Source: Eunapius fragilis (Eukaryota > Porifera > Demospongiae > Spongillida > Spongillidae). From it: a stretch of DNA of 64,000 nt. The DNA lies in the NCBI GenBank assembly GCA_963681505.1, contig OY811982.1, forward strand, positions 2,754,622-2,818,621, given 5' to 3'. Position 1 is the stretch's first letter. Each line of letters opens with the position of its first letter. Under the pieces are notes generated by a model. The model made no database searches, was not told the DNA's origin, and worked only from the letters and a program-made list of their open reading frames with translations. This document shows, piece after piece, positions 41,501 to 53,500 of this stretch. The position numbers were made by a program, and so were the translations under genes.

Positions 41501-44500
41501 GCTGAACAGGTTGGAGCTAAACAGAAACGAGTTCGCGCTGGACACAGAGCGTCCGCGTCGCGGCTAATCGCCCAAGCTAAGTCGACCGACGAATCGCCGG
41601 AATTGAACGCACCGATGATGAACAGAATAGTTCAAACATTAAAAGAGAAGTTAGATATTATTCGAAAGCTCGACGAAGAGATCCTTGAGGCTATTTCCGA
41701 AGAAGATGAGATCAAGGACGAAATAGAATAAGCGGACATCTACCGCGAGAAAATAGACATGGCTATAATATCCATGCAAATCCGGATAGCAGAATTGGAA
41801 CGAGCCGAAACGCTGTCCTTGAGAAGTCACGAAACGCGACAGCAGGAACCTTCAACACAAGCGTCGCAGCAACGAGCTGATGCGAGAGATGATGTTCGCG
41901 CGCCGTCTCAAAAAGACCACGAATGAACTCCAAGTCCTGAGCCAGCCAGAAGTATCACAGGAGCGCCGAACGTTCGTTCAACGCCTGTGCCAGAATCCGG
42001 AAGAGGGCCTAGGGTGAAGCTCCCGAAGGTAGTGCTCAAACGGTTTGATGGTCGCCCGACAGAGTGGGCCACGTTCTGGGACATGTTCCAGTCCTCAGTG
42101 TACACAATAACCCGGATCTTTCAGATATCGACCGATTCAACTACTTACACTCGTTGCTTGATGGCGTTGCAGCACACTCCATCTCCGGTCTATCGCTAAC
42201 TTCTGTCAACTACGCAGAAGCGATTGCTGTTCTCCAGAAGCGGTTTGGTAATAAGCAACAAGTCATCAATAAGCACATGGATGCACTCCTTGATCTTGAG
42301 GCAGTTTCATCAACGCGGGACCTGAAGAGGCTTCGTCATCTCTATGACCAAACCGAAGGACACATCCGAAGCTTGAAATCACTAGGCGTACCCTCGGAGT
42401 CGTACGGAAGCCTGTTGGCACCTATCCTGATGAAACGACTGCCCCACGAGCTTTGCATTATCATCAGTAAGGAAGTTAGCGCGGATTCCTGGAATGTGGA
42501 TGAGATAATGGAGATTGCAGGGAAGGAGATAGAAGCACGAGAGCGAGCAAGTATGAACATAGAGGCATCCACAACACAAATGAAGAAGCCTAGCAGTAAT
42601 CGTGAGCGAGCAACAGCATATGTCTTAGTCGCAACCAGTCCTACCTCAATGCACTGCTACTTCTGTGGAGAACAACACCTAGCCTCATCCTGTACAAAGG
42701 TGACAAATCCAGATGCCTGTTTGCAAGTACTACTGAAGGCTGGGAGGTGCTTTGTGTGTCTCAAGAAAGGACACATCTCAAGAGAATGCAGATCGTCACT
42801 CAAATGTGCAAGTTGTAATGGTAGACATCACTCTACTATCTGCAATAGCTCCAGAAGGACTAATCCTCCTACAGCAAGTGCTTCACCACAGCAAGCTCAA
42901 GCATCCACGTCTACTGTAACACAGCAGCCAAGAAGCAACACTTCTACCATGTCAATGTATGTTGACATGCGTACCCCTGTATTACTTCAAACAGCTGCTA
43001 CCATGGTGTATTGCAAGAACAGACCAGCTGATCCAGTGAAGGCTAGGTTGATCCTTGACAGTGGAAGCCAAAAATCTTACATATCTGCTGAGCTAAGGGA
43101 TATGCTGAACTTGCCACCGGAGCAGACTGTAGCTGTGTCCATTAAGACATTTGGGTCAGAGGCAGAGAAGACACAGATGTGTGATGTTGTCAAGATTCGA
43201 CTGGCAACAAGATTGGGACCAGACCTTGAACTCACATCATATGTGGTACCCTTCATCTGCGAACCACTATCTGGACAGCCAACAGACATTGCAGTAGAAC
43301 ATTTCCAGTACTTGTCTGGATTGGACCTGGCAGACCCTAATGACTCTTCTGAGAACCTACCAATCAGCATTCTGATTGGTGCAGACTATTACTGGAAAGC
43401 AGTAACGGGAAGAATCATTCAAGGAAGAGTTGGACCTACTGCTGTTCAGACTAGATTTGGATGGGTGCTTTCTGGACCTACTCCTGGACTTCTTGGATCT
43501 GAAAAAACCAATGCCCTCTGTTCTCACATTCTAAATGTGAGATGCTCTCCACGAGAAGACTGCGCCGATCTTGAGAAGAAACTGCAAGCTTTCTGGGAAC
43601 TAGACAGCTTAGGGATAAGGGAGGATGAAGACTCTGTGTATGGCAGATTCACTCGAAGCATCACATTACAGAATGGTCGCTATTGTGTTCAACTCCCATG
43701 GAAGGAGCCACATCCTCTACTTCCTGATAATTTTGAACTTATTAAGGCAAGACTCTTCAACCTCTTGAAACGACTCCAGCGGACTCCAGACATCCTGGAC
43801 CAATATGATGCAGTCATACGAGACCAGATGAAGAGTGGCATTGTCGAGATGGTAGCAGTACCAGGTGATGGAGCTGTTGGAACAACCCACTATCTTCCAC
43901 ATCATGCAGTTATTCGAGAGGACAAGCAAACCACCAAGTTGCGAATCGTGTTTGATGCCTCAGCAAGAAGTAATGGACCATCCCTTAATGACTGTTTATA
44001 TGCTGGTCCCACATTCGGGCAGAACATTTTGGACATCTTGCTGCGATTCCGTCTTTACCATGTTGCAGTGACCGCTGACATAGAGAAGGCCTTCCTAATG
44101 GTGTCAGTAGCTGAAGAGGACCGTGATGCATTGCGCTTTCTGTGGTTGGAAGACATCAAGAGTCATTTACCAAGGCTTATAACTCTGAGATTTGCCCGAG
44201 TGATGTTTGGTGTGTCATCTAGTCCCTTCCTTCTCAATGCCACGTTGCAACACCACATGGAGCACTACAGAAACAGTGACCCATCCTTTGTGAACAAGTT
44301 TGTTCGCTCAATCTATGTTGATGACCTGACATCTGGATCAGACACTGAAGAGGAGGCTCTGCTCTTGGCGAAGAAGGCACGAGAACGATTGGCAGAATCA
44401 GGCTTCAACCTCCGGAAGTTTGTGACTAACTCACCATCACTTCAGAGACATCTTTTGTCTGCAGATCTTCTACATCATCGATCGACAGTTACCGATGATC

Positions 44501-47500
44501 CAGTCACATGTGATGATGAGTCATATACCAAGAACACCCTAGGTGACAGGCTCCAGGCTCCAGAATGTGTAAAGGTGTTGGGTGTCAAATGGAAACCCTC
44601 AGAGGATGAACTGGTGTTTGACCTCAGTGCCCTCTTACACGACACCGCTGCTATCAAGCCTACCAAGAGGAACATTATTGGACTCTCTGCAAGGATTTAT
44701 GACCCTTTAGGCATTCTTTCTCCTGTCACTGTCCAATTCAAAATGCTCTTTCAGGATATTTGTGCGGCTAAGCTGAACTGGGATGAAATGCTGTCGGGGG
44801 AGCTGTTGGCAAAATGGAATTGTCTGCTATCAAGTCTGGAGAAATCCCAACCACTCTGCATCCCACGATGCTACTTCAACAATTTCACGAGTTCTACTTC
44901 TTGCACTTGCTCATTGGTCGGCTTCTGTGATGCATCCCAGAAGGCATATGCTGCTGTGGTCTTCCTGAGAATGAGGATGGCAGATCAATGTGTCACACGT
45001 CTTGTAGCCTCCAAGACAAGAGTTGCACCTCTCTGTACTCAGACTATTCCTCGTTTGGAAATGTTGTCTGCACTCTTGTTAGCTCGCCTCCTATCAAGCA
45101 TCACTCAAGCATTGGAACCTGAACAGGTCTTGGATCGTCCAGTTTGCTACACAGATTCAAAGATCACATTGTATTGGATCAGAAGGTTTGATAAGGAGTG
45201 GAAGCAGTTTGTCCAAAACCGTGTAAATGAAGGGCGAAGCTTAGTACCTATTGACTCTTGGTATCACTGCCCTGGTGAGCAGAACCCAGCAGACCTACCA
45301 TCAAGAGGAGCTCATATGTCGCAGCTCATTGACAACACACTATGGATCAATGGACCCTCGTGGATAAGTGACCCTGGGTTTGAACCACAGTCTCCTGACC
45401 TTCATTCTGTCCCAGATGAATGCTTCAAGGAAATCCGAGTAAAGGACCACCCTGCATTCAGTTTCCTCACTCAAAGTACCAGTCAAGTTGAAGCTATTCT
45501 CAACTGTGAGCATTTCAGTACTCTAGGTCGACTGCTAAAGGTGACTGCATACGTGATGAAGTTTGTTTCAGTTCTGAAGACCAAGATCAAGGGTACTTCA
45601 TTGACAGCTGAAGATATTGAAGGTGCAGAGATGTATTGGGTTCGGGTGTCACAGAAAATGCTTACTCAGGATAAACAGTTTGGACTTTGGCAGCAACAGC
45701 TTGGGTTGTATTGCAGTGCAGATGGCATATGGAGATGTGGAGGAAGATTACAACATGCCGATCTACCTGAGCCTGCAAGGCACCCGATACTACTTCACAA
45801 GGGGCATCACTTCACTCAGTTGATTGTAAGTGATTGTCATGCGAGAGTGATGCATAGTGGGGTGAAGGATACACTCACTCAGGGTAGTTAAGGCTGCCTC
45901 ACAGGAAAAATCATGTTAACATGTTGTCAACATTCATGTTCGTAATTACATCATTATGACGTCGTGTGATTCACTACGTTTCGGTCTACGTTTAGCGCAA
46001 GGACACTTTTTTAGTATCGTATTCATACATGTTACGACGTTACAGTGATCTAGAGCAAACCTTGCACGAAATGCAAACAAACGCACAAAGGAGTAACGAA
46101 AAAAGCGTGCAGCTGCCAAGCAATACAAATTTGGCGGGTGGTTATATTTTAATAACTACTGTACTTTGTATGGGTATATCGGAGATTCAAAACGCGGGGA
46201 TGAAAACGCAGCTATCAGGTACATTTATTCAGCTAGGCAAGCTCACCTAGGGTGCTAGTTATTCACCGCGACTGGATGCTTCGATAACTGCATAGGGTAT
46301 CGAAGATATATCACATTTCGAACATGTCGTCGGCCATTTTGACCCTTGTTAACGTTTGTTGTGACAACACCAAGCAAAGAATATCCTGCATCCAGTCGAT
46401 ATAGTGTGTGTGAGCATAGGGAGATTGTTTGTAGCCAATTAGTTTATTAAAAAATATACCGCAGAATCCCCGCCTACAGCCGTATTTGTTTACATAGCCG
46501 TTTTCCAAACAGTTCCGTACGATAGGTGTGTTAAAGAGCATACAACATAGCCATTAGAAGTAGCAGTATTTAACACACATATTCACATCAAGTTTCAAGC
46601 AAGTAGATGGTCCTTGCGTGAAATATAACTTTTTGGTACAAGCCGCCATTTTATATGACGTAAAATTATTTGGTGGCAGCCTTAACTACCCTGAGCACAC
46701 AACTACGGTCAAAGTATTGGGTTGTGAAGGGTAGACAGTTTGTCAGAAGGCTGTTGAATGGATGTATGGTGTGTAAACGTTTCAGCTCCCGTCCTCTCAG
46801 TGGTCCAACTGCACCGCCGTTACCTGATTTCAGGGTGAGAGTATCACCACCATTCAGCTGTGCTGGCGTGGACTATGCAGGACCCTTGTACCTGAAAAAT
46901 GGTGATAAAGTTTGGATCTGCCTGTTCACATGCTGTGTTGTTTGGGCTGTACATTTGGAACTGGTTCCAGACTTGACTGCTATTGCATTTGTTCGTTGCC
47001 TGAAACATTTCTCAGCAAGACGTGGTATCCCTCAAACGTTGTGTTCAGACAACAGCAAGACATTTAGATCTGCCAATAAGATTATCTCTTCAATACTGAA
47101 CATGCCGGAGACACAACAGCACTTCAGAGATGTACGCATACAGTGGACATTCATATTGGAGAAGGCACCTTGGTGGGGGGGATTTTATGAGAGAATGGTT
47201 CAGGCAATGAAGAGATGTTTGAGAAAGGTGATTGGCAAGGCAAGGATGACATACGATGAACTGCATACAGCATTGGTTGAGGTGGAGGCCATACTCAACT
47301 CTCGTCCTATCTCATACATATCTTCAGAAGATATGGATGAACCCCTTACACCTTCTCATCTATTGTTGGGTCACCGCTTGTGTACCTTACCTTGTTCAGT
47401 AACAAGGTCCAAGGATCCTGAGTCTGGAGGAAGTGAGGATCTGAGTCGACGGATGCAACATCTGAACCAGATTCTAGAGCACTTCTGGAAGCGGTGGAGG

Positions 47501-50500
47501 TCTGAATATTTGATGGGACTTAGGGAGAGCCACGCCCACTCACAGAAGCCAAGGAATGGACATCGTACTCTTGCACTGGGGGAGGTGGTGTTGATCTACG
47601 ATGCAGACCAGCCTAGGACTCAGTGGCGGATAGGAAGAGTTGAAGGGTTGCTGGAAGGATCAGATGGGGCTGTAAGAGGAGCATCTCTTCGTGTGCAGTC
47701 AGGCAAGAAGACTATATTACTCAATCGTCCCATCCAACACCTCTACCCACTGGAGACGAGTATTGCTGCTGATGCAAACACTTGTGCAACTGATCAAGCT
47801 TCTGTGGTCAGGGATGAAGAGGATACTGAACTAAGTCACACTGCTGCATCTGATGCGGAAGAGCCACCTGGAGGAGGCCGGAACGAGTCTCGCCCACAAC
47901 GAACTGCTGCTCAAGTTGCACGCTATCGATTAAAGGAGTTGGCTGGGGACCCGTATTGACTTGCTGTCAGCCAGTCAAGGGGGAGTGTCGAACATTTCCG
48001 CATGAATTATTAATTTCAATTATGTACCGCGCACGTGATTTCATTATAGTGTAATTCATTGCTGGGTGATGCGTAAGCGTGCGGCGACGTCTCTGTGAAT
48101 CCGTTTAGCATCGAGCTCCTTCTGTAATATACTACAATGTACATGTATTGAGTGATGTTAAAATATATTGTTGAAGATACTGAATGCTTCTTGTTAGTAT
48201 CATTTGCGGCATTTGAAGTATGGTTTCCGTGTGTGGATTAAGAAAGGTTGTGGCAAATTAGACTATTTTGGTTTTATTCGCTAATTCCATTGTGTCAAGT
48301 TTTAGTGCATAGTCAATGAAACTTGTATCATGTGATGGGATACTTTGGAATTGCTTTCCGTGCCGTTAGTACTTTTAACATTCCATAATTTCTTCCAAAA
48401 TTTCTTGACATTGGCCTGAATTGATGGAACTGATTCTTTTCACTATGCGGAATTGCAAATCCTGTCTCCTTTATTGCAGTTCGTAAGTTTATCTTTTCAC
48501 GTGTCCAAAGTTGTCTAGTGTAGGTTGTCATTGTGTTTGCTGTTGCTGGTTGTGGATGTAATGCCAGGATGTTTGAGATAGATTATTTCTGAATAATTGT
48601 ACGTAATACATTGTCTTTATGTAATGCATTTTGACATTGTTATGGGGTAATGGACATGTATAGAGTGATCTTGTTTTTGCAGTTGGTATTGTAATAGGTT
48701 ATTTCTAAATCAATTAAAGTGTCCGAGTAGCACTTCCTTTGTTTAGTGAGTTTTGACTGTGCTATCATAGTGTAATATATATTTTGATGTGTATACTGTG
48801 TGGCATAGTGCATTTGGAATAAATTTTACTTTGGTTAAATATCCTAAAGATAAGGTTATTTTGAGTTTTTAGGGTATGTGTTTTATGTGTATTTAATGTC
48901 ATTATTTCAGGATAGTTTAGGTTTTTGTGCACGCAATTCTTTTAACATTGTATTATTTTTCATATGCTTTAGTTATGTGATTTACCTTAATGATTTAAGG
49001 GATTCAAAGCGATGAAAAGTGATTCGTTTTCTTATACACTCATTTTTGCAATGCTGTAACTTGATCAAAACTGTGAGTACAGTTATGTGTTGTGTATTAA
49101 ACCTGAGGCTGTAATCCCTGGATACCATGTATGGTATGCATGTTGATGGGGAAATGAAGGGTACAACATAAAATGGATTTATAAAATAATTTGCATAAGC
49201 CCTGTATCAAGAAGGTTGATAACCAACCCTTATTATTTAGCCATCCCATTTACAATTTTCTAAACTTCAATGAAACAGCTACAAATTAACAAGGTATACC
49301 CGTACAGAAGTAATAAAGTTTAAAGTGGTTGTTGCAATGTTTCTGAGTACCACACCTCCATGAGCATACTAACAGTGCTCTTTGGCCTTACATCCCCCCA
49401 AGCTGGGCACAAAACTATGCCTCAATGGAATGTCATTGTTTAGCCAATACTATTTTGATATCAGGAGAAATAATGTTGTACCTAATTTTGAGTCCTTCTA
49501 TTCATCCCTGAGTTCTATTTTTAAGCTTAAGGTCTTTACTTATATCTTGTTTTGATCAAGAGAAATATTTTCATGTCAATTTGTTTTGTTCATGATATCT
49601 ATATCAGTTTGCTGGCACTACTGCTCTCCATATTTCATGCCATTTTGGAGATCACAAGATTGTCCAGCTATTGCTGTCGACACCGGGTATCAAGGTGGAC
49701 ATTAGAAATACATCAAATCAGTCTCCTGTGATGCTTGCCACAGATTATGATGTTTTAGCATTGCATCAGAATTACATGAAAAGTTGTGACAATTTTCCAA
49801 TCCATTCGGTTTGCAAACTAGTTTTATGCGGCAACTCACAAGCAGGAAAAAGCACTTTAACACAGGTATTGTTATTTTCTTCTGTCCTTTGCTCTTGTTA
49901 ATTGAAATACATGTAATGATTTGGTTTTATTATATAGAGCATTTTGAAATATTTGAGACCTCCAGTGGATAAGGTGAGTGATATGTGATTTATAGAACAC
50001 GTGTATATGGCTGATTTCTTTTGTTGACTACACCATTTGGCGTTGTGGTTCAGAAACTAGGTGGTCCGGAAGTGTTTTTTACATTGCAGATAACTAAGTG
50101 CAATAACAATAAATACATATATGATCAAAACCAGCCTATAATGAGACTCTGCCCTAATGTACTGCTAGAGCCAGATCACAATAAACCCAGTGGTGGTAAG
50201 AAGACCTGCTTCCTCGCAGGCACATGATAGCACCACGCAGTATGGCAAAAGACAGACGGCATCTCAGCCAGCCCATAATGAGGGAATACTTGTTTTTCAG
50301 ATAGTAGGTCGGCTGACCATTTGTAAAAAGTGGTGGCTTCTCTCCCCATTGCCCCCGAGATGGAATAAACAAGGGGTATGAAGACACCATGTTTAACATC
50401 CCGAATGCGTTGTCCATATTCCCTTTTCTTGGCTTGCTCATGGCTGCGAAAGAGAGCAGAAAGAGGTTTTGAAAATGTAGCTAGATGTATTAGGGTGAAA

Positions 50501-53500
50501 AACTCTTACGTCATAATATGCATCTTGGCTTTTTGACCAAAATCCTCTTGCTCTAATATCTGCCCTGGCCTCAGCATCTGTGTTCGCTGTAAGGTAAGAA
50601 AAAATTTCTCCATTAAGAGATTGTAATGTTGGCTCTGTTGCAACATTATAACAAACTTCCGTCAGCAATGTTTCTCATTTTGCACAAAGTTACCACTCTT
50701 TTTGGTTCGTTTGGACCTAGTCGGTTGCTGAACCGGAAACTGGTGCAAATAGTGAAAGATGGTTTCATTCTTTAGTAACAGCAACACTGTTTCTCATTAC
50801 CTTGTACCCATGCTGATTAGACGAACACTCAATATGCTGATCTCAAGGTCCTTCACATCTATAGGAACACATGACCGTGAAATAGCCCGCCTAAAATATA
50901 CGAATCCTTGTGAACCACTGCATCGTAATGTAAACATTGTACACAACAAATATGTTGATCTTTGGGGGCACCTTAGTTAGTCTACTGGAGAATCCCTAAC
51001 CATTACCCAACGTGCGTAAACTAATTACTTCTAATCCTACAGTTCATAGTTTTTATTTGTATATGCTGATATACATATAGCTATGATAACACATGTGATC
51101 ATCTACTAGTACAGTACTTCTTTACATAATCATTCAGGCTCACAAGTGACCATGGTAAAAGATTCGATGGTTGTAGCTTGGAGCAACCAGTACATAGGAT
51201 CCAATTCGTAGATCATGGCTTGTGCTTGAATATTGTTCGATGAAAATATGTTAAAACGATCGTGTCAGCAAGTATGATAACACGATAGGATGTGAAGTGC
51301 CGGGCCCAGTTGCAATTCATTGCAGTCATTAATTGCTAATGGCTACCTATGTCAACTGTGACGCAAATGCGGTTGTGCATTCAACGTAATGTACTGATCC
51401 GACGTGCACTTAAAATACAGTCCAAAATATGCAGTACCATATAACAAACTATTTGCACAGTGGTGCACAAAGTAATTGTGACAAACCCCTTTTACTTTTG
51501 TTATCTTGATATTGTGCATATACTAATATTCATCTGCGTACCTGCATGCTGGCTAGTTGAGGTAGATGCCTCCTTCCGCCCCATCACTCTCTAAGCCACC
51601 ATTGTAGTAAAGGTAGTGTTCTTTCAGATACCTGCAGGTGAAGACCACCCAAGCTGTGTGATGCCACTTACAACAGGAATCCAATCCCATGATGTTAAGC
51701 ACAAAGATGGGAGCATAAAGCTGTATGACCTTGCAGGTCATAAGGTGTACTATTCAAGTCATTGTTCTTGTCTGGAGGCTATCTCGCTTGGTAGTCCATC
51801 AACATACCTATTGCTGACTGACGTACGCAATGATGGGGCTAATGCGAAGGTGGAACTAAACTACTGGGCCACCATGATAGCAAACGTGTGCAGTAAATGT
51901 CCCCATCCATCTGAGATCATTGTAGTAGGCACCCACATTGATGAAGTGGAGGATAAAACTAAGCTGCCAGGTTTGTGTGCACTGCTTAAGTGTTATGCTG
52001 AGGATGCTGTGAAGAAAACAAGGCATCATTTTGCTGGGTTTATTTGCCTCAACACCACTGATTTTACAAGTCATGCCAAGGAATTTTTTCCTCTACTTTT
52101 CGCAACGAATGAGGTTGTGAGGAAGAACTGCCCAGCTATCTCTCTAAGTTGCCATGTTCTAAATGCTTTTCTGGATCAAAAGGTCCAATCTGATGTGGAG
52201 GCTATTACTCTGTCTTATCTCCACCTTCTTCTAGCCGAGGAAGGGAAACATGGTTTGAGTACCAATGAATCAGACATAGTCTCGTATCTCACAACGTTGG
52301 CAGATAAAGGTGCAATCATGTTTTTCCCAAATGCTGATCACACTGATAGCTGGATTGTGATCAGACAAGATGTGCTGCTCAAAACGGTCATTGGAAAGCT
52401 ATTTGCTCCAGCTTCTATCGATCCATCTTCAGTTAGCAGCAATACAGGAATTATTCCCATATCGGAACTCAAAAGAATCTTCCCAGAACACAATACCGAT
52501 ATGATTGTGCAATTCATGCTTAAAGGTGAGCTGTGTCATACCGTTGAGGATGAAGTGGGTGCATCAAAGATACGATCCGATTGTGTGTTTTGCCCAGCTC
52601 TGGTGCATGCTAATAGGCCTAGTGATGTCGTTACACCGGAAAACAGCTTCGAGTGGCAGGTGTGCACAGTGGCCAGCGATGAGTTTTTCACCACTCGAAG
52701 TCTTTATGCTATTATTCGCAGGCTATCTATAAAGTTTACTTCACCTTCAGGCGACCGCAGGTACAGCAAGAAATTGCGTCCTTTTAGCCGTTTGTGCCAA
52801 GTTTGGAGCCATGGCATCACATGGACAACTGAATTAGCCAAAACCTGCATCACATTCATTGTTGAAATGTGCAACTCCTTTCAGTGCATTTCTTTTGTTG
52901 CCTCTGGGTCAGATGAATGTAAAAATGACGCTGAATACCCAATCCAACTGAAATGCATTCTGGATGTGATACTGCAATGCTTGCGTGACTTTTGCCCCTC
53001 AGTTGCCATAGATGAATTCATTAGGTGTCCAAAGCAGCCAAGAGCCAAATCAGGTATAGTTAAACTACCTGAGTTGAAGAAGAAGCTTACTGAAGGATTT
53101 GAGATTCGGGATACTGAAGGTGGGGTGTTGAGCTTAAAAGAGTGGCTTAAAGTGGAACCTCAACTCATGCTTTTAACATGTGGGAAAATAGATAAAGGTC
53201 AGGTTTGTATGCAACATATGTAGTTTGTGTGTTATGTTATAAGCACTCTTTATGTGTATTTCGAATGTTCTGCATTTTCATATTCATTGAACAAAACAGA
53301 CTGTAATCATCGTCATAACCTTGCATGATTATATTCAGAACTGGATTGTTCTACAACCCTTGTGGATTTGTATGTATCATAGCATCAAAGCCAAGTGGCT
53401 ATGTGTTGAGAACATTCCTGTTTCAACACTTCATACCACCGTTTCATTATGCAAGTATACAATGTAATGCGATGCCTTTCACAAGCTGTGTACCGACGTT

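Larger units (their letters stand above)
41321..48136 (+). mobile_element. BEL/Pao LTR retrotransposon
   Basis: About 6.8 kb with LTRs of 148 and 151 bp (TG...CA ends) and a perfect 5-bp target duplication ATGTA (41316-41320 and 48137-48141) inside a satellite monomer. Order: Gag, protease, RT, RNase H, integrase, the classical BEL/Pao layout. It is defective: the gag frame has stops and a frameshift, and the integrase is split by a nested element at 45880-46693. Without the insert it would be about 6.0 kb. Confidence 0.95.
20742..48487 (+). other. 32 repeated AG-NNN-GTAAG splice-like sites (microexon or ratchet candidates)
   Basis: Each monomer has a conserved CTGAT about 45-60 bases upstream (a plausible branch point), a T-rich tract, YAG, three bases, then GTAAG. 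Triplets by approximate site: GAT 20746, 26353, 39620, 40126; TTG 21262, 21769, 23807, 24315, 39243, 40629, 41143; ATG 22285, 24831; TGG 22790, 25336, 27374, 27874, 29895; TTC 23293, 25838, 26870, 29390, 31433, 32453, 48480; TCG 28374, 28874, 30411, 31941, 38232; TTT 30927; TAT 38749. The diverged first monomer (near 20350) lacks the site. Splice use is inference; no transcript data are available here. Confidence 0.6.

Noticed and set aside
45872..46701. 8-bp target-site duplication around the nested TIR element
   Set aside because: CACTCACT and AGCACACA differ at most positions and only a weak shifted similarity exists, so no duplication is claimed.
27222..48531. The 67-codon minus-strand frames as real genes
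   Set aside because: They overlap satellite monomers, lack any recognised domain, and can be explained by recent amplification. Kept only as a low-priority finding.
20129..48640. Satellite as ribosomal or tRNA gene cluster
   Set aside because: No rRNA or tRNA sequence features; AT-rich monomers with only splice-like signals.
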